Below, one piece after another: positions 24,014 through 31,262 of a stretch of 64,000 nucleotides of DNA; position 1 is the stretch's first letter, and each line of letters opens with the position of its first letter. Position numbers and translations under genes: made by a program. The DNA is taken from NCBI RefSeq assembly GCF_001426585.1, contig NZ_LMEI01000009.1:324189-388188 (forward strand). The letters are read 5' to 3'. The notes under the pieces were generated by a model. It saw only the letters and a list, made by a program, of their open reading frames with translations. It was not told where the DNA came from and did no database searches. This stretch comes from Streptomyces sp. Root431 (lineage in GTDB: Bacteria > Actinomycetota > Actinomycetes > Streptomycetales > Streptomycetaceae).

Positions 24014-24499
24014 GTGGCCGGCCTCGACGGCTTCACCGACGTACTGGACTTCCCGATGTACGCCGTCACGGCGGCGGCCGACGGCGAGCAGGGCGGCTGT
24101 CTGGTGGGCTTCGCGTCACAGTGCTCGATCGACCCGCCCCGGTTCATGGTGTGGCTCTCCACCGCCAACCGCACCTATCGCATCGCAAGCCGCGCGTCCC
24201 ACCTCGCCGTCCATGCCCTGCGCCGCGACCAGACGCAGGTCGCCGAGCTGTTCGGAGGGCGGACCGGCGACGACATCGACAAGTTCGGCCGGGTGGCCTG
24301 GCGACCGGGAGAGGGCGGAGCGCCGGTATTGGAGGACTCCTGCGCCTGGCTCGTGGGCCGGGTACGGGGAACCGTCGACGGAGGAGACCACGTGGGCTTC
24401 CTGCTGGCCCCCGTCGCGCAGAGCCCGCCCGGCCCCGTAAGGCCGCCCCTGCTCCGATTCAGCGACGTCGCGGACCTCTCACCGGGACACCCGGCCTGA
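24014..24499 (+). CDS. Flavin reductase-like (FMN-binding) protein
   Basis: A 161-residue protein of the flavin reductase-like split-barrel fold. It opens with DFPMYAVTAAADGEQGGCLVGFASQCSIDPPRFMVWL, the standard N-terminal motif of this family (quoted positions about 12-48), and continues with FGRVAWRPGEGG and a C-terminal VGFLLAPV strand. It would bind FMN and could supply reducing power to the diiron enzyme. The GTG at 24014 follows the upstream stop by 2 bases and uses its GAGGAG as ribosome site, so cotranscription is very likely. It ends at the terminator near 24545. Confidence 0.85.
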   Translation: MAGLDGFTDVLDFPMYAVTAAADGEQGGCLVGFASQCSIDPPRFMVWLSTANRTYRIASRASHLAVHALRRDQTQVAELFGGRTGDDIDKFGRVAWRPGEGGAPVLEDSCAWLVGRVRGTVDGGDHVGFLLAPVAQSPPGPVRPPLLRFSDVADLSPGHPA

Positions 24500-24544
24500 G
24501 ATCACGATGCCTTGCCGAAGCCCGCTCCCGAAGGCCACGATCGA

Positions 24545-24576
24545 GGCCCGGGCCGACACTACGACCGGCCCTGGCC
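24545..24576. terminator. Terminator hairpin between converging operons
   Basis: GGCC-C-GGGCCG (24545-24555) pairs with CGGCCC-T-GGCC (24566-24576) around a 10-base loop, with one mismatch. It lies between the flavin reductase-like gene and the convergent F420 gene and can serve both. Confidence 0.75.
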
Positions 24577-24607
24577 ACGCCCGTCCCAACAACTCTCCGG
24601 GCACCGC

Positions 24608-25621
24608 TCAGCGGAACAACGGGATGATGTCGGAGCCGTAGGCGTCGATCGTGCCCTCCCTGTTGTCGTGCATGTCGTAGACGGCGAACTGGTCGACGCC
24701 CAGGCTCTTGAGGTGGCGGAGCTTCTCGATGTGGGCCTCGGCGGGGCCCAGGAGGCAGAAGCGGTCGACGATCTCGTCGGGGACGAAGGCGGTGTCGGGG
24801 TTGTCGGCGCGGCCGTGGTGGGAGTAGTCGTAGCCCTGCCGGTCCTTGATGTACGCGGTGAGCTCCTCGGGGACCATGGAGGAGTGCTCGCCGTACTTGG
24901 ACACCAGGTCGGCGACGTGGTTGCCGACCATGCCGCCGAACCAGCGGCACTGGTCGCGGGCGTGCGCCAGGGCCTCGGGCGAGTCGTCCGCCGTGACGTA
25001 CGCGGGGGCGGCGACGCAGATGGTGAGGGCGTCGGGGTCACGGCCCGCGTCCTGGGCGGCCTGCCGCACCGCCTTGACCATCCACTCCGTCAGGAACGGG
25101 TCGGCGAGCTGGAGGATGAAGCCGTCGGCCTTCTCTCCGGCCAGGGCGAGGGCCCTGGGGCCGTAGGCGGCCATCCAGACGGGCAGCTTGCCGTTCTTGA
25201 TCCACGGGATGTGGATCGGGTTGCCGTCGACCTGCGCCTCGCGGCCCTCGGCGAGGTCGCGGATGACGTCGATGGCCTCGCCGAGGCGGGCGAGGGTGTT
25301 GGGTTTGCGGCCGGCCACGCGCATCGCGGAGTCGCCGCGACCGATGCCGCAGACGGTCCGGTTGCCGTACATGTCGTTGAGGGTCGCGAAGGTGGAGGCA
25401 GTGACCTCCCAGGTGCGGGTGCCGGGGTTGGTCACCATCGTGCCGACGTGCAGCTTGGTGGTGTTGGCGAGGATCTGGCTGTAGATGACGAAGGGTTCCT
25501 GCCACAGCACGGCGGAGTCGAAGGTCCAGCCGTAGCGGAAGCCGTTCCGCTCCGCCCGGCGCATCAGTCCGACGACCTGCGAGGCGGGCGGGTCGGTCTG
25601 CAGGACGAGTCCGAAGTCCAC
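24608..25621 (-). CDS. LLM-class F420-dependent oxidoreductase (TIGR03842-like)
   Basis: A 337-residue luciferase-fold enzyme using deazaflavin F420. Visible marks are MDFGLVLQTDPP at the start, FDSAVLWQEPFVIYSQIL, GRGDSAMRVAGRKP (about 95) and PVWMAAYGPRALALAG (about 146), which fit the TIGR03842 group commonly found beside dihydropyrimidinases. The GTG at 25621 has an AGGAGGT site. It is last in the operon with hydA, the aminotransferase and the nitrilase. A role in reducing or oxidising the pyrimidine or hydantoin ring is inferred from the neighbours only. Confidence 0.88.
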   Translation of the reverse strand: MDFGLVLQTDPPASQVVGLMRRAERNGFRYGWTFDSAVLWQEPFVIYSQILANTTKLHVGTMVTNPGTRTWEVTASTFATLNDMYGNRTVCGIGRGDSAMRVAGRKPNTLARLGEAIDVIRDLAEGREAQVDGNPIHIPWIKNGKLPVWMAAYGPRALALAGEKADGFILQLADPFLTEWMVKAVRQAAQDAGRDPDALTICVAAPAYVTADDSPEALAHARDQCRWFGGMVGNHVADLVSKYGEHSSMVPEELTAYIKDRQGYDYSHHGRADNPDTAFVPDEIVDRFCLLGPAEAHIEKLRHLKSLGVDQFAVYDMHDNREGTIDAYGSDIIPLFR

Positions 25622-25644
25622 GCGGGGACCTCCTGGTTCGGGGT

Positions 25645-27048
25645 TCAGTTCAGGTACTGACAGGTGGAGCGGGGAGTGAAGGCGCCGTGTCCGGCGCGGC
25701 CGGTGAACTTCCGCTGGTCGATGACGAGTTCGCCGCGCGAGAGGACGGTCTCCACCTGGCCGGTGATCGCCTTCCCCTCGTACGCGGAGTAGTCGACGTT
25801 CATGTGGTGGGTGGCCGCGGAGAGCGTCTGGCGGGCGTTCGGGTCGTAGATGACGACGTCGGCGTCCGCCCCGGGCGCGATCGTGCCCTTCTGCGGGTAG
25901 AGGCCGAACATCCGGGCCGGGGTCGCGCAGGCGATCTCGATCCAGCGGCGCCGGGAGATGTGCCCCTCGACGACCGCCTGGTGGAGGAGGTCCATGCGGT
26001 TCTCCACCCCGGGCAGGCCGTTGGGGATCTTGGAGAAGTCGCCGCGGCCCAGGTCCTTCTGTCCCGTGAAGCAGAAGGGGCAGTGGTCGGTGGAGACCAC
26101 CTGGAGGTCGTTGGTCCGCAGCCCGCGCCAGAGCGCCGCCTGGTGCTCCTTGGGGCGGAGCGGCGTGGAGCAGACGTACTTGGCGCCCTCGAAGTCGGGC
26201 TCCGCGAGGTTGTCGGTGGAGAGGAAGAGGTACTGGGGGCAGGTCTCGCCGAAGACGGGCAGCCCCTTGTCGCGGGCGGCGGCGATCTCGGCGACCGCCT
26301 CCTCGGCGGAGACGTGGACGACGTAGAGGGGCGCCCCGGCGACCCGGGCGAGCTGGATCGCGCGGTGGGTGGCCTCGGCCTCCAGGAGGACCTTGCGGAC
26401 CTCCCCGTGGTAGCGCGGGTCGGTCTCCCCGCGGGCCAGGGCCTGCTCGACGAGGACGTCGATGGCGATGCCGTTCTCGGCGTGCATCATGATCAGCCCG
26501 CCGTTGTCGGCGGAGCGCTGCATCGCCCGCAGGATCCGGCCGTCGTCCGAGTAGAAGACCCCCGGGTACGCCATGAAGAGCTTGAACGAGCTCACGCCCT
26601 CCTGGACGAGCCGGTCCATCTCCTTGAGCGTGTGCTCGTTGACGTCGGAGAGGATCATGTGGAAGCCGTAGTCGATCGCGCAGTTGCCGTCGGCCTTGGC
26701 GTACCAGGTGTCGAGTCCCTCGCGCAGGCTCTGCCCGACGGTCTGGACGGCGAAGTCGACGATCGTGGTGGTGCCGCCCCAGGCGGCGGCGCGGGTGCCG
26801 GTCTCGAAGGTGTCGGAGGCTGCGGTGCCACCGAAGGGCAGCTCCATATGGGTGTGGGCGTCGACGCCGCCGGGCAGCACGTAGCGGTCGGTGGCGTCGA
26901 TGGTCCGGTCGGCGGTCCAGCCGGCGGCCACGTCCGAGCCGTGGGCGGCGAGGGCGGCGATCCGGCCGTCCTCGATCAGCACGTCGGCGTGGATCTCGTC
27001 TGCGGCGGTGACGACGAGACCGCCCCGGATGAGGGTACGGGTGCTCAC
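25645..27048 (-). CDS. hydA: Dihydropyrimidinase / D-hydantoinase
   Basis: Zinc amidohydrolase of 467 residues that opens dihydrouracil, dihydrothymine or hydantoin rings. Metal-binding HTH is in GGVDAHTHMELPFGG (about 60-74), and the carboxylated lysine is in SSFKLFMAYPG (about 152). Other ligands are in MMHAENG and YVVHVSAE, and the catalytic aspartate is in STDHCPF. The GTG start at 27048 has an AGGAG site. It lies 28 bases after the aminotransferase and 23 bases before the F420 gene. The length and motifs are those of active enzymes. Confidence 0.94.
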   Translation of the reverse strand: MSTRTLIRGGLVVTAADEIHADVLIEDGRIAALAAHGSDVAAGWTADRTIDATDRYVLPGGVDAHTHMELPFGGTAASDTFETGTRAAAWGGTTTIVDFAVQTVGQSLREGLDTWYAKADGNCAIDYGFHMILSDVNEHTLKEMDRLVQEGVSSFKLFMAYPGVFYSDDGRILRAMQRSADNGGLIMMHAENGIAIDVLVEQALARGETDPRYHGEVRKVLLEAEATHRAIQLARVAGAPLYVVHVSAEEAVAEIAAARDKGLPVFGETCPQYLFLSTDNLAEPDFEGAKYVCSTPLRPKEHQAALWRGLRTNDLQVVSTDHCPFCFTGQKDLGRGDFSKIPNGLPGVENRMDLLHQAVVEGHISRRRWIEIACATPARMFGLYPQKGTIAPGADADVVIYDPNARQTLSAATHHMNVDYSAYEGKAITGQVETVLSRGELVIDQRKFTGRAGHGAFTPRSTCQYLN

Positions 27049-27076
27049 GGGACTCTCCTGCGTGAGTAAGGGTGAA

Positions 27077-28357
27077 CTACAGGGCTCTGAGGGCCTCTTC
27101 GAGGATCGCGGCGCCTTCCTCGGCCTCGGCGACGGTGAGCGAGAGCGGCGGGGCGATCCGTAGGGCGCTGGTGTTGTGTCCGCCGCCCTTGCCGATGAGC
27201 AGGCCGTTCTCCCGGGCCGCCTCCAGGACGGCGGAGGCCGCGTCCGGGTTGGCGCGGTCGGTGCCGGGCTCGGTGAGTTCGATGCCGATCATCAGGCCGC
27301 GGCCGCGCACCTCCCGTACGGCTTCCACTCCGGCGGCGGCGGCCCGCACGCGTTCGATGAGGAGGCCGCCGACGCGGCGGGCGTTGCCCTGGAGGTCGTG
27401 CTCCAGGAGGTAGGAGAGGTTGGCGAGGCCCGCGGCCATGGTGACCGGTGAACCGCCGAAGGTGGAGATGGAGTTGGCGTCGAGGCAGTTCATGATCTCG
27501 GCGCGGGCGACGACCCCGCCGACGGACATGCCGTTCCCGATGCCCTTCGCGAAGGTGAGGATGTCGGGCGGTCCGGCCTGGCCGTGGGCCTGCCAGCCCC
27601 AGAAGTGGTCGCCGGTGCGGCCCCAGCCGGTCTGCACCTCGTCGGCGATCCAGAGGATGCCGTGCCGGTCGAGGACGCGCCGGAAGGCGGCGTACAGGCC
27701 GTCCGGCGGGGAGGTGAAGCCGCCGACGCCCTGGACGGGCTCGGCGATGAGGGCGGCGACGTCCCGGGTGTGGCCGAGGAGGTCTTCGAGGTCGGCGACG
27801 CAGGCCTCGAAGAACCGCTCGTCGGTGTACTGGGCGTAGGGGCCGCGGTTGCGGACGCCGCCGTGCACGTACAGCGTCTGGAGCGGGGAGAGGCCGGTGG
27901 GCGACCAGGAGCGGTTGCCGGTGATGCCGACGGTCGTGAAGGAGCGGCCGTGGTAGCTGTTGCGCATCGCCAGGATCTGGTTCGAGCGGCGGTACGCGGT
28001 GGCCAGGAGCAGGGCCGTGTCGTTGGCCTCGGTGCCGGAGGTGGTGAAGAAGACGCGGGCGTCGGGGATGCCGGAGAGGCCGGCGATCCGCTCGGCGAGC
28101 TCCACCATGGGCCGGTTGAGGTAGAGCGTCGAGGAGTGGATGATCCGCCCGGCCTGCTCGGCGACGGCCTTGGTGACCTCGGGCAGGGCGTGGGCGGTCA
28201 TCGTGGTGAGGATGCCGCCGAAGAAGTCGAGGTACTTGCGCCCGTCGGCGTCCCAGACGTGGCGGCCCTCGCCGTGGGTGATCTCGATGGGGTCGCGGTA
28301 GTAGAGGGCGACCCAGTCGGGGATGACGGCCTTGTGCCGGTCGTACAGACTGCTCAC
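27077..28357 (-). CDS. Class III aminotransferase (beta-alanine/omega-amino acid type)
   Basis: PLP enzyme of 426 residues, fold-type I class III. The conserved elements are FFGGILTTMTAHALPEV, SGTEANDTALLLATAYR (about 100), the PLP-aspartate region ILWIADEVQTGWGRTG (about 237) and the PLP lysine in ILTFAKGIGNGMSVGG (about 269). It overlaps the nitrilase stop as GTGA. In this operon it probably transaminates beta-alanine or a related omega-amino acid released by the nitrilase. Specificity is inferred, not seen. Confidence 0.92.
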   Translation of the reverse strand: MSSLYDRHKAVIPDWVALYYRDPIEITHGEGRHVWDADGRKYLDFFGGILTTMTAHALPEVTKAVAEQAGRIIHSSTLYLNRPMVELAERIAGLSGIPDARVFFTTSGTEANDTALLLATAYRRSNQILAMRNSYHGRSFTTVGITGNRSWSPTGLSPLQTLYVHGGVRNRGPYAQYTDERFFEACVADLEDLLGHTRDVAALIAEPVQGVGGFTSPPDGLYAAFRRVLDRHGILWIADEVQTGWGRTGDHFWGWQAHGQAGPPDILTFAKGIGNGMSVGGVVARAEIMNCLDANSISTFGGSPVTMAAGLANLSYLLEHDLQGNARRVGGLLIERVRAAAAGVEAVREVRGRGLMIGIELTEPGTDRANPDAASAVLEAARENGLLIGKGGGHNTSALRIAPPLSLTVAEAEEGAAILEEALRAL

Positions 28358-29196
28358 GGCTGCACCAGCCCGTCGTACGCGTCGGGGCGGCGGTCCCGGT
28401 AGAAGGCCCACTGCTGCCGCACCTGCTCGATGAGGCCGAAGTCGAGGTCGCGGACGACGAGTTCCTCGCTCTTGTCGGAGGCGACCTCGCCGACGAACTG
28501 TCCGCGCGGGTCGACGAAGTAGCTGGTGCCGTAGAAGTCGTTGTCGCCGTACTCCTCCTGGCCGACGCGGTTGATCGCGGCGACGAAGTACTCGTTGGCG
28601 ACGGCGGCCGCGGGCTGCTCCAGCTGCCAGAGGTAGGAGGACAGGCCGCGCGAGGTGGCCGAGGGGTTGTAGACCAACTGTGCGCCGTTGAGGCCCAGTT
28701 GGCGCCAGCCCTCGGGGAAGTGGCGGTCGTAGCAGATGTAGACGCCGACCCTGCCGACCGCCGTGTCGAAGACCGGCCAGCCGGCGTTGCCCGGGCGGAA
28801 GTAGTACTTCTCCCAGAAGCCCTTGACCTGCGGGATGTGGTGCTTGCGGTACTTGCCGAGGTAGGTGCCGTCGGCGTCGATGACGGCGGCGGTGTTGTAG
28901 TAGAAGCCCTCGCCCTCGACCTCGAAGACGGGGACGACGATCACCATCCCGGTCTCCCGGGCGAGGTCGCACATCCGCCGGACGGTGGGGCCGTCGGGGA
29001 CGGGTTCGGCCCAGCGGTAGTGCTCGGGCTCCTGGACCTGACAGAAGTAGGGGGCGTTGAACACCTCCTGGAACCCGATCACCTTGGCACCCTGCCGGGC
29101 GGCCTCCCGGGCGTGCTCCTCGTGTTTGGCGATCATGGATTCGGTGTCGCCGGTCCAGGTCGCCTGGACGAGCGCGGCGCGTACGACGTCGGTCAT
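28354..29196 (-). CDS. Nitrilase-superfamily amidohydrolase (beta-ureidopropionase-like)
   Basis: Carbon-nitrogen hydrolase of 280 residues. The Glu-Lys-Cys triad is visible in GFQEVFNAPYFC (about 39), KYRKHHIPQVKGFWEKYYF (about 120) and VGVYICYDRHFPEGWR (about 152), the last with the N-carbamoyl amidase CYDRHFPE box. The ATG at 29196 is chosen because GAAGGAG lies 7 bases upstream; a GTG six codons earlier is in frame. It is first of the four-gene operon and should hydrolyse the N-carbamoyl amino acid formed by the dihydropyrimidinase. Confidence 0.93.
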   Translation of the reverse strand: MTDVVRAALVQATWTGDTESMIAKHEEHAREAARQGAKVIGFQEVFNAPYFCQVQEPEHYRWAEPVPDGPTVRRMCDLARETGMVIVVPVFEVEGEGFYYNTAAVIDADGTYLGKYRKHHIPQVKGFWEKYYFRPGNAGWPVFDTAVGRVGVYICYDRHFPEGWRQLGLNGAQLVYNPSATSRGLSSYLWQLEQPAAAVANEYFVAAINRVGQEEYGDNDFYGTSYFVDPRGQFVGEVASDKSEELVVRDLDFGLIEQVRQQWAFYRDRRPDAYDGLVQP

Positions 29197-29229
29197 GAGC
29201 TGCTCCTTCGGCACGGCGTCAGAGAGCCT

Positions 29230-29254
29230 CTACGCCCGTAGACACGGGGCGTAG
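29230..29254 (-). promoter_or_regulatory. Palindrome upstream of the nitrilase operon
   Basis: CTACGCCC (29230-29237) and GGGCGTAG (29247-29254) form a perfect 8-base inverted repeat with a 9-base spacer, 34-58 bases before the nitrilase start. It is a candidate repressor site or 5'-leader hairpin. Confidence 0.5.
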
Positions 29255-29347
29255 GAGGAGAACGTAAGCCCCGTCACACCCCGGAGCAAGACCACCGTCG
29301 CGAAGCGGCGGCGTCGATCATGTTTCATACCCGAGTGGTCCACGTCG

Positions 29348-29387
29348 GACACGTACCGACACGTACCCGCAAGTAGCGACACGTGCC
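29348..29387. repeat. Helically phased 10-base repeats upstream of the nitrilase operon
   Basis: GACACGTACC occurs at 29348 and again at 29358, and GACACGTGCC at 29378; the unit between (29368-29377) is degenerate. The 10-base period equals about one DNA turn, as in arrays of regulator sites. The array lies 150-190 bases before the nitrilase start and just beyond the end of the next gene. Confidence 0.6.
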
Positions 29388-29411
29388 CGGGACAGGGCTG
29401 CCGGAGGGGCC

Positions 29412-30740
29412 TCAGGCCCCCGCGAGGCCCGCCACGCGGAGGGCGTGGAGGAGGTCGCGCTCGCGCGCGTCGGAGACCGCGCGGGCCGCATCGAGGAGCT
29501 GGGGGACGAGACCGCGCGGGTCCGCGCCCGCGAGGCGGGCGGCGTCCTCGGGGGCCCGGACCCGGACGAAGGCGGTGAGCAGCGCGTGCGCCTCGCGGTG
29601 GTGGTCCTCGGCGTGCAGGGCGGCGCACGCCCCGGCGAGCTCCTCCACGGGGCGGGCCACGCCCTGGCGGAGGAGCTGGTCGCAGTCGGCGGCCCGGCCC
29701 CCGTCGGCGAGGACCCCGGCGACGGCGGCGAGCCGGCCGGGCGGCAGCGAGGCCGCCTCCCAGAGCAGGGTGGACCAGTCGGCGCCGAGGCCGGCCCGGT
29801 GCAGCTCCGCCGCGAGGGCGGGCAGCCGGTCCGGCGGGCCGTTGAGCGCTTCGCAGAGCAGGACGTGCGCCTCGCCGCTGCGGCCCTGGGCGCGCAGCCG
29901 CTGGAGGGCGTAGACCGCGTTGGCCGCTGCGCGGGCGGCCTCCGCGGGGTCCGCCGCCTCGGCGACCCGGGCCGGGCCGGCCGCCTCGGCGCTGTCGCCA
30001 CCGCCGCCGAACCTGGCGCCCCGGGGCGCCGCTCCCCCGGTCGGCAGTACGGGAACGGCCACCGGCGCCCGCTCCTCGGCGCTCTCCTCCAGCCAGGCAT
30101 ACCGGGCGCCACGGGGGCGGGTCTTCGCGGGCCGGGCGGCGGCGGCCGGGGCCGGGGACCGTACGGGAGCCGGTGTCCGGGCGGGAGCCTCAGCGTGATC
30201 CTGGGCCCATGCCGGGGCGGCGACCGGCACCTGCTCCGCCCTCGCGTGCCCTTCGACGCGGCCCAGGCGCGTGGTGAGTTCGGTGACGCGGGCCGCGGCC
30301 CTGGCGTGGTCGTCCCGGATCCAGGCGAGGTCGCTCTCCAGGCCGGCCGCCTCCGCCTCCCCCGTGGCGGCGCGGAGCCGCTCCCCCAGCTCGCGGGCGC
30401 GCGACTCGGCGTACCGGCGTTCCCGCTCCATCAGGTCCCGGCGTTCGGCGAGCGCGCCGGCGCCTCCGGGGCGGCGGTCGTGGGCGGCGGCCGCCGCCGC
30501 GTACAGCGCGCGGGCCCGGTCGGCGAGCGGGCCGTCGGCGGGCTCCCCGGCGTCCTGGAGCAGTGACTCGACGACGTCCCAGGGCAGGATCTCCGCGCCG
30601 TCGAAGCAGGCGCGCAGCCCTTCCGGGTCGCGTGCGGCGAAGACCCCGTACCAGCCGGCGTCCGGCCGGAGACGGCCCGCGAGCTCCGTCAGCCAGCGCG
30701 CGAAGGCCGTGACTTCCACCGGGAGTTGATACACCGTCAT
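29412..30740 (-). CDS. Coiled-coil and helical-repeat protein of unknown function
   Basis: A 442-residue protein I cannot name. Residues 1-85 form a globular start (MTVYQLPVEVTAFARWLTEL). Residues about 95-160 are a charged coiled coil (RRDLMERERRYAESRAREL). A proline/alanine linker to about 265 contains the motif PRGAR twice (RPRGARYAWLEE and APRGARFGGGGD). The C-terminus (about 270-440) has alpha-helical repeats of 30-35 residues reminiscent of TPR/PPR. There is no signal or membrane segment. A scaffold or adaptor role is the most one can suggest. Similar low-complexity proteins in Streptomyces are often mislabelled as tegument-like. Confidence 0.75.
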   Translation of the reverse strand: MTVYQLPVEVTAFARWLTELAGRLRPDAGWYGVFAARDPEGLRACFDGAEILPWDVVESLLQDAGEPADGPLADRARALYAAAAAAHDRRPGGAGALAERRDLMERERRYAESRARELGERLRAATGEAEAAGLESDLAWIRDDHARAAARVTELTTRLGRVEGHARAEQVPVAAPAWAQDHAEAPARTPAPVRSPAPAAAARPAKTRPRGARYAWLEESAEERAPVAVPVLPTGGAAPRGARFGGGGDSAEAAGPARVAEAADPAEAARAAANAVYALQRLRAQGRSGEAHVLLCEALNGPPDRLPALAAELHRAGLGADWSTLLWEAASLPPGRLAAVAGVLADGGRAADCDQLLRQGVARPVEELAGACAALHAEDHHREAHALLTAFVRVRAPEDAARLAGADPRGLVPQLLDAARAVSDARERDLLHALRVAGLAGA

Positions 30741-30846
30741 GCGATCCGCACCTGCCCCGCCGTCGACTGGAACCTTTCGGTCCGCGGGTATTGGACCGCA
30801 GTCGTGTTACGGGACGACTACGGTCCGTTTTCGGGCGGGCGTCGCC

Positions 30847-31242
30847 TCACTCCTCGGACGCACCGAAGCGGACGACGATTCCGGTGTGCGGGCGCTTGCC
30901 GAGCCGGACGATCATGGCCGGGACGTCGGTGAGCCAGTACTGCCAGGTGTACTTGCGCGAGAGCAGGCTCCGGATGCGGCGCAGCTCCTCTCCCTCGACC
31001 AGCCGGCCCTGTCCGGGGTGGCGCGTGGCGCCCTCGGGGACGTTGCCGCGCAGGTCGCAGACGGCGACCTCGACCCGCGGGTCGTTCCGCAGCCGCTTGA
31101 CCTTCCAGGAGTCGGTGCGGGTCCAGGCGTACAGCTCGGAGCCCTCCACCGCGTACCAGACGGGCGTCGCGACCCCCGTGCCGTTCTTGCGGAAGGTGGT
31201 CAGGCTGACGTAGCGGCCGCGCCGCAGTTCCTCGGGAATCAT
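30847..31242 (-). CDS. PPOX-class F420-dependent oxidoreductase / FMN-binding split-barrel protein
   Basis: A 131-residue split-barrel protein. The pattern IPEELRRGRYVSLTTFRKNG, then ATPVWYAVEGSELYAWTRTDSWKVKRLRNDPRVEVAVCD, is that of small PPOX-class proteins that bind F420 or FMN (positions about 2-65). The ATG at 31242 has a CGGAG site. It lies 20 bases upstream of the alginate-lyase-like stop codon on the same strand. The substrate is unknown. Confidence 0.87.
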   Translation of the reverse strand: MIPEELRRGRYVSLTTFRKNGTGVATPVWYAVEGSELYAWTRTDSWKVKRLRNDPRVEVAVCDLRGNVPEGATRHPGQGRLVEGEELRRIRSLLSRKYTWQYWLTDVPAMIVRLGKRPHTGIVVRFGASEE

Positions 31243-31262
31243 GCTCCGGAGCCTAGGGGGTG

